Assembly (NCBI GenBank): GCA_964568525.1
Contig: CAZMPM010000012.1
Span: 1-32,714, forward strand
Length of the DNA: 32,714 nt
Reading direction: 5' to 3'
Source: CAYZPB01 sp964568525
GTDB lineage: Bacteria; Bacillota; Bacilli; Tepidibacillales; Tepidibacillaceae
How positions within the stretch are numbered: position 1 is the first letter of the stretch; each line of letters opens with the position of its first letter. A program made the translations under genes and the position numbers. Positions 18,201 through 26,282 of the stretch are shown in pieces. The notes under the pieces were generated by a model. It did no database searches and had not been told where the DNA came from. It was given only the letters and a program-made list of their open reading frames with translations.

Positions 18201-20084
18201 GAGAAAGGTAGCGGCGATGGTTATGCTGAATACATTCGTTCAGACTTTAAGGATACTGCAGAGTTTAGAACAGTTACTACTGATGCAAGTGGTAGAGCAA
18301 CACTCACTTTCCAGATTCCTGATAATCTAACAGCTTGGCGAGTTACCTATCAAGCGATTACTACGGATTTATACGCAGGCAATGGTAAATCTGCGGTAAA
18401 TGCAGAACTTCCATTCTTCGCACTAGTAATTGCCAATGAAAGATATCTTGTTGGTGACTCAATCTCCATCTCTACGCGTTCTTATGGTACTGCAACTAAT
18501 CCGAGCGGAACGGTTGAGTATTTGGTTACACTTACTGACGGACAGGGGAAAGAGACTAAATTTACGGCCTCCGGCAAAGCCAATGATTATACCACTTTAG
18601 CATTAGGTAAACTGCCTATAGGTGAGTACACTTTACAAGTTGAAGCCAAACAAGCTGGTTTATCCGATGGAATTAAAAAAACATTTACAGTAGAAGAAAC
18701 TTTATTAAAAGCTAACATTGTTAACTACTATGATTTAGCAAATGGATTGAAGATAACTGATACTACTGGTTACACGAATTTAAGATTTTACAGTAAAAAT
18801 AATTCACTTTACTATAATGCATTGACTGGTTTAGCCTACAATTCGGGTTCACGAGTGGATCAAATACTTGCACGAAAACTTGGTTCTGAATTGTTGAATG
18901 AGCGTTTTTCCGAAAATAATATAGTTTCCGGTGATTTTCAATTGAGCCAATATCAACTGAACGATGGTGGAATTGCTCTTTTACCATATAGCGAGAGTGA
19001 CGCTGTGTTCTCTGCGAAAGTGGCAGCGACAGCTAGCGAGCTATTTGACCGAGCAGCTTTAACAGCCTACTTTAAAAATATTTTAGCTGATAAAAACTCA
19101 TCTGGGGTTGACCAGGCTGCGGCATACTGGGGATTGGCCGCGCTAAACGAGCCGGTGCTACTGGAAGTACAAAATGCTGCTAAAGCAAAAGATTTAAGTG
19201 TTAAAGAGAAAGTTCTGTATGCGGTTGCACTAGCAGAATTTGGCGATTTCAGTTCTGCAGAACAGATGTACATTAATATTCTGAACAATTATGGCAAACG
19301 TGTTGGTCAGCAAGTCTATGTTGGTACAGGGCTTGATAAAGACGATGTTTTAGAAGCTACTTCTTTACTCGCAATCGTTGCGACTAAGGTGGATAGTGCT
19401 GAACGCTATAGAATGCTTGACTATATCGTTAATAATCAGACAGATAAAATACTAACTTTATTAGAACAACTAATATTTATTCAAAACGACATTCCTAAGG
19501 TAGCTGAAGCAAGTAGCTTTGCCTATGCACTTGATGGTAAAAAAGAGACAGTCACAATTAAAGGCGCAGAGCAGTTCTCAATGATACTAAGTGCTGCTGA
19601 TCTCGCAAAACTAAGTTTTACTGATGTCAAAGGTGATTTAACCGTTGCAGCAAGTTATTACGGCAAATTAGAAGACGCAGCTTATAAAACTAGTGACACT
19701 TATTCGGTCAAACGAAGTTACCAAGTTGGTAATGCTGTGGCAAGTGAAATCAAACTTTCTGACGTGGTTAATATTACGTTAACGCCTAGCTTTTCAGCAA
19801 ATGCACCAGATGGTTACTATGAAATTACCGACTGTTTACCAGCAGGTTTCCGCTATATCGAAAACACAGAACCACAAACTTATGGAGAGGCAACCCCAAT
19901 CTATTATGACAGCGAAAGAGTTGTTTTCGGTTATTACTACAGCAAGGATAAAAAAATCGTTCCACTTACTTATAAAGCAAGAGTAGCAAGCACTGGTGAA
20001 TATGTTGCAGACAAAGCGGTTATCCAGCATTTTGCGAGTGGTTCGTTGAACTTTACTGCTCAAGAAAGAACAATAATTAAATAA
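15222..20084 (+). CDS. Alpha-2-macroglobulin family surface protein, thioester site degenerate
   Basis: A 1620-residue secreted protein. An N-terminal membrane anchor (about residues 5-29, after GTGKK; no lipobox cysteine) is followed by two Big_5-like domains (about 40-235, each ending in a NTxYxV segment). Macroglobulin-like and bait regions follow. The A2M core includes VTMVADKANYRPGDTARLTF (about 910) and FRTVTTDASGRATLTFQIPD (about 1010), then the alpha-helical thioester-type domain (about 1180-1450) and a C-terminal MG10-like domain ending ERTIIK. Where active homologues have GCxEQ, this protein has GSRVDQ (1209-1214), so no thioester can form. Family role: trapping foreign proteases or guarding the envelope. 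No pbpC neighbour. RBS TTGGAGAGG lies 10 bases before the ATG. Confidence 0.85.
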   Translation: MGTGKKIVILVVALLLVILVGIGIYFLITEKAGDGGLDMQVKKEMNYNIVPTASDGAGVALDSGLSIVSKKEITLDGFKDIFNIEPAVPYNVKQLSNTEFKVSFDNLLAANTVYRVSMLDDDAKLSWAFQTVKDFKLESTLPRDKGVGVPLDTGIELTYSYPDFGALDKYFSIEPKVEGKFTYYKNQAIFLPDKNLTPNTIYTVTVKAGLALNESTKTITDDYSFQFMTVADRENKEYLNFTSTFYNFTSNTVPYLGVHPSDELRNQEVSVDVYQYKSADKLIAGLKELTDIDQNWMNTINKTVKIDNELKKVANFKAKFQIMQNSWMHYLVFPEALTEGYYLINVSYGKNNYQTHVQVNNAAVYIMLGVNESLAWINDTVNGNPIAGAKLVAENGKTATSNSEGIAIINAQVVKPEEFNQQYFKVELNNRPTYVAQLLQTFYAYDFYGHQVTNPDYWSYLYLDRDLYQQTDSVNLWGLVKPRTNETKTGTLTATLYKSTYMGEKTKVMSQVFAVDQFGTFDEKFVFTGLVPGSYYIELQNDDVAITQKSFEIRNYKKPAYQVDASFNKKSIYAWDTATLNLQANFFEGSPVSGLKLKTNYYEESNNKDVGQVITDKNGMAQIKYTPKISTAQWMPINVSFFVANDQAEDQNIWQYADILVFPKNVMLNIDIKDRGKTADITVATNMIDLTKQAAQQTAYDYVDNYKGANVDRSLDIKIMEIEYKREVTGSYYDFINKKVVETYQYNRVERQVDNFTANTVAGEYKFNYQFSSDFDYEIVVSTTDTRGNSVVHSGYLSRLKYVFEDSNEIYYTIEEVNRDKYNYRVNEPINLQLMKNGVEAIDTTGDRLLMIKLKDGLRGYTISDTVQNSYRFTREDIPNSYYEAVYFDGKRVHLAGMRANLYDYTEKELEVTMVADKANYRPGDTARLTFMVKNKNGSPVSARLNVSIVDEALFALRDQAVRTAESVYSYVVTTGKITNYVSEQSNDMRGGAEKGSGDGYAEYIRSDFKDTAEFRTVTTDASGRATLTFQIPDNLTAWRVTYQAITTDLYAGNGKSAVNAELPFFALVIANERYLVGDSISISTRSYGTATNPSGTVEYLVTLTDGQGKETKFTASGKANDYTTLALGKLPIGEYTLQVEAKQAGLSDGIKKTFTVEETLLKANIVNYYDLANGLKITDTTGYTNLRFYSKNNSLYYNALTGLAYNSGSRVDQILARKLGSELLNERFSENNIVSGDFQLSQYQLNDGGIALLPYSESDAVFSAKVAATASELFDRAALTAYFKNILADKNSSGVDQAAAYWGLAALNEPVLLEVQNAAKAKDLSVKEKVLYAVALAEFGDFSSAEQMYINILNNYGKRVGQQVYVGTGLDKDDVLEATSLLAIVATKVDSAERYRMLDYIVNNQTDKILTLLEQLIFIQNDIPKVAEASSFAYALDGKKETVTIKGAEQFSMILSAADLAKLSFTDVKGDLTVAASYYGKLEDAAYKTSDTYSVKRSYQVGNAVASEIKLSDVVNITLTPSFSANAPDGYYEITDCLPAGFRYIENTEPQTYGEATPIYYDSERVVFGYYYSKDKKIVPLTYKARVASTGEYVADKAVIQHFASGSLNFTAQERTIIK

Positions 20085-20086
20085 TT

Positions 20087-20998
20087 ATGAATAAACGCCT
20101 GTGGAGAACTCTAGCCTTAAGTTTGATTCTAACTGTTGCTATTACTACAGGGACTTATGGCTGTAGCAATCCTAAGACTTCTATTACGGAACAAGGTTCT
20201 GCAGTAGTACTAAATAATGGTAATAAGAAGCTATTACTGCAGAACTTTGATTTAAACGGTTTTTATCGTTCACTGCAAGTTTCTGTTGCTAAAGAATATC
20301 AGCAGGTGAACATTTACGGTGGGATTGTTAACCACCACCTTTTAGCGGATAAGTTAATTGCCGAGTTTTATGTTACGGTGGCTGCGAGTAAACCCGAGCT
20401 AGTAATATTGGTCGGGGCGAATCACTCAAATGTTGGGATAGCGACGGTTCATACATCAATTTGGGATTGGGAAACAGCTTTTGGCGATGTGAAGGTTAAT
20501 CGCGAACTGATACGCTATTTAATTAACGAAGGACAAGTTGGCTATAATTATGACTTATTAACCAATGAGCACTCAATAGCGGCTCATATCCCATATCTTA
20601 AATATTATATGCCTGAGAGCGAGTTGCTACCGTTAATCTTGTCGAGTGCGGTTGAGACAAGTTCAGTAGTGACTCTTGCGGAAAAATTATATGAGCAGAT
20701 TAAAGATAAACAGGTGTTAATTATTGCTTCTATCGATTTTTCACATTATCTTTCGCTTGAACAAGCTGACAAAAAAGATCTAATCACAAAAGAGTTGATT
20801 CTTAATCGCGATTCGCAACAACTAAGCTTACTTAATGATGCTTACTTAGACTCGCCAGCGAGTGCAATTTTCTTATTTACCTTGCTGGGAAAATTTGGTT
20901 CCAAGCAACAAGCTATATTAAATCAGAGCAACTCGGCGCTAATCCATCCAAGCGAATTTAATAGCACAACAAGTTATATGACGGTGATATATTTTTAA
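20087..20998 (+). CDS. MEMO/AmmeMemoRadiSam system protein B-like lipoprotein
   Basis: A 303-residue lipoprotein: Lys/Arg-rich start, hydrophobic core and cysteine 26 in TYGC. The rest matches MEMO1-like proteins: YGGIVNHHLLA (78-87; compare GIVPHxxY), LVGANHSNVG (108-117; compare GPxHxxxG), NEHSIAAHIPYLKYYMP, LPLILS and IASIDFSHYLS. The family is structurally related to extradiol dioxygenases, with His/His/Cys metal ligands. Here the histidines are kept, but the usual DxxxCG segment reads DSPASAIF without Cys. It starts 2 bases after the macroglobulin gene stop with no clear RBS, suggesting translational coupling. Neither AMMECR1 nor the radical SAM partner is nearby. Function unknown. Confidence 0.8.
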   Translation: MNKRLWRTLALSLILTVAITTGTYGCSNPKTSITEQGSAVVLNNGNKKLLLQNFDLNGFYRSLQVSVAKEYQQVNIYGGIVNHHLLADKLIAEFYVTVAASKPELVILVGANHSNVGIATVHTSIWDWETAFGDVKVNRELIRYLINEGQVGYNYDLLTNEHSIAAHIPYLKYYMPESELLPLILSSAVETSSVVTLAEKLYEQIKDKQVLIIASIDFSHYLSLEQADKKDLITKELILNRDSQQLSLLNDAYLDSPASAIFLFTLLGKFGSKQQAILNQSNSALIHPSEFNSTTSYMTVIYF

Positions 20999-21008
20999 AA
21001 TCCCAAAT

Positions 21009-21037
21009 TTGCTAAAATGGCTGAAATATGTTAAAAT
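21009..21037 (+). promoter_or_regulatory. Candidate promoter upstream of cshA
   Basis: TTGCTA (21009-21014), 17-base spacer, TAAAAT (21032-21037). A second -10-like box TATAAT at 21055-21060 lies 8 bases before the hairpin but lacks a recognisable -35. Either would give a short leader containing the hairpin 21068-21103. Confidence 0.45.
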
Positions 21038-21067
21038 GCAATTTAAGAGATGTTTATAATAACTATT

Positions 21068-21103
21068 AAAAGACATTTTCCAGCAATAGGGAGAATGTCT
21101 TTT
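21068..21103 (+). terminator. Hairpin with short T tract between MEMO-like gene and cshA
   Basis: AAAAGACATTTTCC (21068-21081) pairs with GGGAGAATGTCTTTT (21089-21103): fourteen pairs including one T-G wobble, loop of seven to eight bases. The four T bases that end the right arm are followed at once by GAATGAGGAG, the cshA RBS. It may terminate the upstream A2M/MEMO unit or act as a 5' leader hairpin of the helicase mRNA. The stem is convincing; its role is not settled. Confidence 0.6.
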
Positions 21104-21123
21104 GAATGAGGAGATTGAAAGAA

Positions 21124-22623
21124 TTGAGAAAATTTGAAGAATTAGGTTTAAGCCAGAACATTATGAAGGCTATTAAAAATATGGGTTTTGAGGAGACCAC
21201 ACCTATTCAAGAAGCAACTATACCTATGGTGATGGGAGGCCGCGATATAATCGGGCAGGCACAGACTGGTACAGGCAAGACTGCAGCTTTTGGCATTCCG
21301 ATGGTTGAGAAAGTAGAAGCTAATTCTACAAAAATCCATAGTTTAGTCCTTACTCCTACGCGCGAACTTGCCGTACAGGTAGCTGAGGAACTTAACAAAA
21401 TTGGTCAATACAAAGGGATTAAGACACTGCCAATCTATGGTGGCCAAGAGATAAGCCGACAAATCCGTGCTCTAAAAAATCGTCCGCAGTTTATTGTGGG
21501 AACACCAGGGCGTTTGTTAGACCACATTAATCGACGCACTATTCGGCTAGACAGCATTGAAATGGTTATTATTGATGAAGCTGATGAAATGTTGAATATG
21601 GGTTTTATTGAGGATATTGAGAAGATCTTATCTGAAGTGCCAGCTGAGCGCCAAACGTTGCTTTTTTCTGCAACGATGCCGGAAAGGATTAAACGCTTAG
21701 CGAAAAACTTCATGAAAGAACCGGAATTGATTAAGGTTGCTGCTAAAGAGGTTACTGTACCTAATATTGAACAACATTACATGGAAGTTAAAGAGAAACA
21801 GAAGTTTGATGTGCTATGCTTACTGCTAGATATTCATTCACCTGATTTAGCAATTGTTTTCGGTAGAACGAAAAGAAGAGTTGATGAATTGTCTGAAGCT
21901 CTAAGTAAGCGCGGGTATGCTGCTGAAGGTTTGCATGGGGACTTAACACAGGCGAAACGCGATTCCGTTATGCGCAAATTTAAAAACGGTACAATCGAAG
22001 TTCTTGTCGCAACAGATGTTGCTGCGCGCGGCTTGGATATTACTGGTGTAACACATGTTATAAACTTTGATATACCACAAGACCCAGAGAGCTATGTACA
22101 CCGTATTGGCAGAACTGGAAGGGCTGGTAAAACTGGTTTGGCAATTACATTTGTGACTCCACGTGAAATCGGTCATTTGCAAACAATTGAAGGAATGATT
22201 AAGAAGAAAATTGAACGGAAAAGTATTCCGTCACCAATGGATGCGTTAGAGGGGCAGAAAAAAATCGTAACTGATAAGCTCCAAGCAATAATTGAGGAGA
22301 AATCGAATTTACAATATAGACAGGTTGCTGAAGAATTGCTTGATGAGTACGATTCAGTAACGGTAATATCTGCAGCACTGAAGATGTTGATTAAAGAGCC
22401 TGATAAGACGCCAATTGAGCTGACTGCCGAGTCACCGCTTCGTGTAAAAGAGGATCGTAATTGTTCATCTAGAAGTCGTGATTCTCAGCGCCGTGACTAC
22501 CGGGCAAGGGATGCGCGAGGTGGCCAAGATTCGCGCGATTCTCGTCCGCGTAAGGGTGGTCATCAAAGTTCGAAAGAACGTAATCGTACGGCATATCAAC
22601 GTGATCACAAGGGTAAGAAATAA
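21124..22623 (+). CDS. cshA: DEAD-box ATP-dependent RNA helicase CshA-like
   Basis: ATP-dependent RNA helicase acting in mRNA decay, ribosome assembly and cold adaptation. All motifs are visible: the Q motif (FEETTPIQ), I AQTGTGKT (residues 46-53), Ia PTRELA, GG, Ib TPGR, II DEAD, III SAT, IV region VFGRTKRR, V TDVAARGLD and VI HRIGRTGRAG. A helical dimerisation-like region follows (about 370-440). The last 50 residues are rich in Arg, Ser, Asp and Gly (RARDARGGQDSRDSR), an RNA-binding tail. The frame opens at ATG 21106, but GAGGAG (21108-21113) lies after that ATG, and homologues begin at xKFEELGLS, so TTG 21124 (about 499 residues) is preferred. Confidence 0.9.
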   Translation: MRKFEELGLSQNIMKAIKNMGFEETTPIQEATIPMVMGGRDIIGQAQTGTGKTAAFGIPMVEKVEANSTKIHSLVLTPTRELAVQVAEELNKIGQYKGIKTLPIYGGQEISRQIRALKNRPQFIVGTPGRLLDHINRRTIRLDSIEMVIIDEADEMLNMGFIEDIEKILSEVPAERQTLLFSATMPERIKRLAKNFMKEPELIKVAAKEVTVPNIEQHYMEVKEKQKFDVLCLLLDIHSPDLAIVFGRTKRRVDELSEALSKRGYAAEGLHGDLTQAKRDSVMRKFKNGTIEVLVATDVAARGLDITGVTHVINFDIPQDPESYVHRIGRTGRAGKTGLAITFVTPREIGHLQTIEGMIKKKIERKSIPSPMDALEGQKKIVTDKLQAIIEEKSNLQYRQVAEELLDEYDSVTVISAALKMLIKEPDKTPIELTAESPLRVKEDRNCSSRSRDSQRRDYRARDARGGQDSRDSRPRKGGHQSSKERNRTAYQRDHKGKK

Positions 22624-22640
22624 TATAAGGTTGTGTTTGT

Positions 22641-23738
22641 ATGAAAACTGAAAAGAAAAGCAAAGTAGTGCTTGGCATGTCGGGTGGAGTTGACTCTTCG
22701 GTTGCTGCCCTGTTGCTAAAAGAGGCAGGTTACGAAGTAATCGGCCTTTTTATGCAGAACTGGCATGAGGAAGACGAGTTTGGCGAATGTACGGCTGCTG
22801 CTGATTTTGCTGACGTTAAAAGAGTTGCTGATAAGCTAGGCATTCCGGCCTATTCGGTAAATTTTGAAAAAGAATATTATGATAAGGTTTTTTCAAAATT
22901 TATTAGCGATATCAAGCGGGGACGCACACCAAATCCAGATGTGTTATGTAATCGCGAGATTAAATTTGGCGATTTTCGCGAAAAAGCGCTCGAATATGGT
23001 GCCGATTACATTGCTACGGGTCATTATGCACAAGTAGAAGAGCAAAATGGCTGTTTTAAGCTCTTGCGTGCTGTTGATGGCGCAAAGGATCAGACTTACT
23101 TTTTAAACCAGTTAAATCAAGAACAATTGGCTAAGACACTGTTTCCTATTGGACACCTAACCAAACCTGAAATTAGGGGTCTAGCTGACCAAGCTGGATT
23201 AGCTACTGCGAAAAAGAGGGATAGTACCGGGATTTGTTTTATTGGCGAACGGAATTTTAATCAGTTCATTTGTAACTATATAACAAGTGAACCAGGAGAA
23301 ATTCGCTCAATAGATGACGAGAGAGTGATTGGCGAGCACCAAGGGCTAATCTATTATACTCTAGGTCAACGCAAGGGAATCGGTGTTGGTGGACAGGGTA
23401 CTGGCGAGCCATGGTTTGTTGCCAAGAAAGACTTAGAAAATAATATTTTATATGTTGTTCAAGGCGAGAATCACCACGCTTTATTTACAAAAGGGCTCAT
23501 TGCAACTGAACTTAACTGGATCGCTGGCGATGCGCCTGCCATAGAGTTTGATTGCACTACTAAATTCCGTTATCGCCAACCAGATCAGGCGGTGAGTGTA
23601 AAAATTGCTGTAGACGGAAATAGTTGCGAAGTTATCTTTGCAACGCCGCAGAAGGCGATTACGCCTGGGCAGTCGGTTGTCTTTTATCAAGGTCAGGTCT
23701 GTCTTGGTGGCGGGGTAATTGATTATTCATTCGATTAA
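22641..23738 (+). CDS. mnmA: tRNA-specific 2-thiouridylase MnmA
   Basis: Adds sulfur to U34 of the Lys, Glu and Gln tRNAs, using ATP and a persulfide relay. The PP-loop SGGVDSS is at residues 14-20. The two catalytic cysteines are Cys103 (LCNREIKF) and Cys199 (STGICFIGE). GHYAQVE, KDQTYFLNQL and the GLIYYTLGQRKGIGVGG segment lie between and after them, and the C-terminal beta-barrel domain ends at 365, normal length. The cysteine desulfurase that usually supplies MnmA is not adjacent. The gene starts 17 bases after cshA and its transcript ends at the terminator immediately downstream. Confidence 0.95.
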   Translation: MKTEKKSKVVLGMSGGVDSSVAALLLKEAGYEVIGLFMQNWHEEDEFGECTAAADFADVKRVADKLGIPAYSVNFEKEYYDKVFSKFISDIKRGRTPNPDVLCNREIKFGDFREKALEYGADYIATGHYAQVEEQNGCFKLLRAVDGAKDQTYFLNQLNQEQLAKTLFPIGHLTKPEIRGLADQAGLATAKKRDSTGICFIGERNFNQFICNYITSEPGEIRSIDDERVIGEHQGLIYYTLGQRKGIGVGGQGTGEPWFVAKKDLENNILYVVQGENHHALFTKGLIATELNWIAGDAPAIEFDCTTKFRYRQPDQAVSVKIAVDGNSCEVIFATPQKAITPGQSVVFYQGQVCLGGGVIDYSFD

Positions 23739-23744
23739 AATAAT

Positions 23745-23776
23745 AAAAGGTGTAATCATACGATTACACCTTTTTT
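23745..23776. terminator. Bidirectional terminator between mnmA and the EF-G paralogue
   Basis: A perfect 13-bp stem AAAAGGTGTAATC (23745-23757) with GATTACACCTTTT (23762-23774), loop ATAC, T6 on the plus strand and a TTTTATTATTTT tract on the minus strand. The two flanking genes converge on it. Confidence 0.88.
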
Positions 23777-23786
23777 GTGTTTAGAT

Positions 23787-25814
23787 TTATTCGGCATTAG
23801 CTGCGGCGATAATTTTTTCTGCAAGATGCGATGGTAATTCCTCGTAATGACTGAATTTTGATGTATAGTAGCCGCGTCCTTGAGTCAGAGCCTTCAAATC
23901 GATTGAATATTTATTAAACTCAGTTAGTGGTACACTCGCATTAATCCGTTGCAATTTGCCAACCGTCTCCATGCTAAGTATTTTGCCGCGTTTACTATTA
24001 ATATCTCCAATGATATCTCCCATATAACGTTCAGGAATCATGATTTCGTAGTTGTAATATGGCTCAAGAATAATCGGATAAGCTTTTTCACAGCCTTTTT
24101 TCAGTGCAAGCGAACCGGCAATTTTGAAAGCCATCTCATTGGAGTCTACTGGATGATAAGAACCGTCCATTAAAGTTACTTTAATATTCATTACCGGATA
24201 GCCGGCAAGAATTCCCCTAGACATTGCCTCAATAATTCCTTTTTCCACTGCAGGGAAGTATTGTTTTGGTACAGAGCCACCAACAACCTTAGATTCGAAA
24301 GCAAAATCTCCATCAGGATAATGTTCAATATCTACAATTACGTGACCGTATTGTCCGGCACCACCAGATTGTTTCTTGTGTTTAGCATCGACACCGGTTG
24401 CTGATCCGCGAATCGTTTCCCGATAAGGAATTCTTGTTTCAACCGTAATAACATCGACACCAAATTTATGTTTTATTTTCTCAATAATAATATCACTATG
24501 AGTTTCACCCATGACAATCAGGAGCGTCTGCCTAATTTCGGTATTGTTTTCTAGCCTCAAAGTAGGGTCCTCATCTAAAATACGGTTAAGTGCGTTTCCA
24601 AGTTTATCTTCGTCAACTTTAGTTTTTGGTTCAATTGCAATTGAAAGGGTAGGTTCAGGGAATACTATCTTTTCTAATTGAACTTTGGAACCAGGAGCAG
24701 CGAGAGTGTCATTAGTTGTTGTATTACTGAGTTTCGCAACAGCTCCAATGTCGCCAAAACTTAACTCCGGAAGTTTAATCTGTGTTTTACCTTGAAGTGT
24801 AAATAATTGAGCGACTCTCTCGGTTGAATCGCGTGTAGTATTAAGGTATTGCGCATCATTCTTAAAGGTACCTTGTTCAACCTTAATATAATTTATTTTA
24901 CCAACATAAGGGTCAGCGATTGTTTTAAATACTAACGCCGCAGCAGGCTCAGTAGCTACTCCAGGATTAGCAGCACTATCAAGTGGGCTAGGAGTATAAT
25001 CTACGATAAAATCAAGTAGGTAATAGATTGGTATGCTACGGTAAGCAGAGCCACAAATAACTGGTACAATTGCTGAGGATAAAATTCCTAATTTAAGACC
25101 ACGTTGGATTTCTTCCTTAGTAAATTCTTCGCCTTCCAGATACTTCATCGTTAAGTCGTCATCTGTCTCAGCGACAGCTTCAATTATCTTCTCGTGATAT
25201 TTCGCAACATCTGCTTCTAACTCAGCGGGGATATCTATTTTTGTTCTTTTGTCATTAGAGTAGAAGTAAGCTTCTAAATTAATTAAATCCACAATACCGC
25301 TGAATTTGTCCTCGGCTCCGATAGGGAGAACAACTGGTACAATTTTTTGTGTAAAACTATTGTTCAGTGATTCGAGTGTTTTCTCAAAGTTTGCATTTTC
25401 CCGGTCCATTTTATTAATAAACACTACTCTTGGTATTTTTCTTTCATCAGCTTTATCCCAAATTAATTCTGTGCTTACCTCAACTCCAGAAGTAGCATCA
25501 ACCACAACTAATAAGGTGTCTGAAACTTGTAATGAAGCAACAACATCACCGAAAAAATCTGAAAAACCAGGGGTGTCCAAGAAGTTAATTTTGGTTCCGC
25601 GCCATTCGCTAGCAATTAACGAAGTGTTGATTGAAATATGATGAGAGATCTCTTCGGGGTGATAGTCAGAAACAGTGTTTCCGTCATCTATTCTTCCAAT
25701 TCTGTTGGTAATACCAGTCGTATAAGCTAACACTTCGATTAATGATGTTTTTCCCGCTCCACCGTGTGATACAACGCTTACATTTCTGATACTATCCGAT
25801 GAGTAAACCTTCAT
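23787..25814 (-). CDS. Elongation factor G-like GTPase (EF-G2 paralogue)
   Basis: A translation-factor GTPase of about 675 residues. G1 is GGAGKTSL (18-25) and G3 is DTPGFSDF, the remaining G motif NKMD is intact, and domains II to V of EF-G follow, including the domain IV stretch DGSYHPVDSNEMAFKIA. The switch region reads DYHPEEISHHISI where canonical EF-G has a EQERGITI-type sequence, placing it with the EF-G2-type paralogues (Thermus EF-G-2, mycobacterial FusA2), whose cellular role is not well settled. It is not beside rpsL/rpsG/tuf, which also argues against the main fusA. AAGGAGGAAATTAT precedes ATG at 25814-25812; the in-frame ATG 24 bases further out lacks an RBS. Confidence 0.87.
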   Translation of the reverse strand: MKVYSSDSIRNVSVVSHGGAGKTSLIEVLAYTTGITNRIGRIDDGNTVSDYHPEEISHHISINTSLIASEWRGTKINFLDTPGFSDFFGDVVASLQVSDTLLVVVDATSGVEVSTELIWDKADERKIPRVVFINKMDRENANFEKTLESLNNSFTQKIVPVVLPIGAEDKFSGIVDLINLEAYFYSNDKRTKIDIPAELEADVAKYHEKIIEAVAETDDDLTMKYLEGEEFTKEEIQRGLKLGILSSAIVPVICGSAYRSIPIYYLLDFIVDYTPSPLDSAANPGVATEPAAALVFKTIADPYVGKINYIKVEQGTFKNDAQYLNTTRDSTERVAQLFTLQGKTQIKLPELSFGDIGAVAKLSNTTTNDTLAAPGSKVQLEKIVFPEPTLSIAIEPKTKVDEDKLGNALNRILDEDPTLRLENNTEIRQTLLIVMGETHSDIIIEKIKHKFGVDVITVETRIPYRETIRGSATGVDAKHKKQSGGAGQYGHVIVDIEHYPDGDFAFESKVVGGSVPKQYFPAVEKGIIEAMSRGILAGYPVMNIKVTLMDGSYHPVDSNEMAFKIAGSLALKKGCEKAYPIILEPYYNYEIMIPERYMGDIIGDINSKRGKILSMETVGKLQRINASVPLTEFNKYSIDLKALTQGRGYYTSKFSHYEELPSHLAEKIIAAANAE

Positions 25815-25925
25815 ATAATTTCCTCCTTCTAAAATCATTTATAGGTAATATAATATCATAGATAATCAGATGATTCTATTATGAGTTGAAATATTCTGAA
25901 TTATTGGGTTGCGATTCCGTTAGGA

Positions 25926-25964
25926 AATAAAAAAGATGTAGAGAACTTGTGCTCCCTACATCTT
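25926..25964 (-). terminator. Rho-independent terminator of the cold-shock gene
   Basis: On the minus strand AAGATGTAG (25964-25956) pairs with CTACATCTT (25941-25933) around a partly paired inner loop, followed by a run of T and TATTTCC. It lies 46 bases after the cspA-like stop and separates it from the EF-G-like gene. Confidence 0.82.
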
Positions 25965-26009
25965 ATAATTCATTTTGTTGAATTTATGGTATTAGTTTGT
26001 TATTGTCGA

Positions 26010-26207
26010 TTAAAGTTTTACTACGTCAGCAGCTTGTGGACCACGGTCACCATCAACGATTTCAAAAGTTACCTCTTGACCTTCGTCTAATGTTTTAAAT
26101 CCGTCGCCTTGGATTGCTGAGAAGTGTACGAATACATCGTTTTCGCCTTCAACTTCGATAAAACCAAAACCTTTTTCTGAGTTAAACCATTTTACTTTCC
26201 CTTGCAT
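26010..26207 (-). CDS. Cold-shock protein (CspA family)
   Basis: A 65-residue single-stranded nucleic acid chaperone with an OB fold. MQGKVKWFNSEKGFGFIEVEG holds RNP1 (KGFGFIE) and DVFVHFSAIQ holds RNP2; GPQAADVVKL is the usual C-terminus. Length and sequence are those of standard Csp proteins. RBS AGGAGG lies 6 bases before the ATG. It has its own promoter and terminator, so it is monocistronic. The leader is about 70 bases with a predicted hairpin at its very 5' end. Confidence 0.96.
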   Translation of the reverse strand: MQGKVKWFNSEKGFGFIEVEGENDVFVHFSAIQGDGFKTLDEGQEVTFEIVDGDRGPQAADVVKL

Positions 26208-26282
26208 CTAAATCCTCCTAAATAACTCTACATTACCTGTATCGTCTTTATTTATTAACCATCATTTCGACGGTCAAAAGTC

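Noticed and set aside
25845..25890. Short inverted repeat AATCA-GA-TGATT upstream of the EF-G paralogue
   Set aside because: Five pairs in A/T-rich sequence are expected by chance and no promoter or regulator gene is linked to it.
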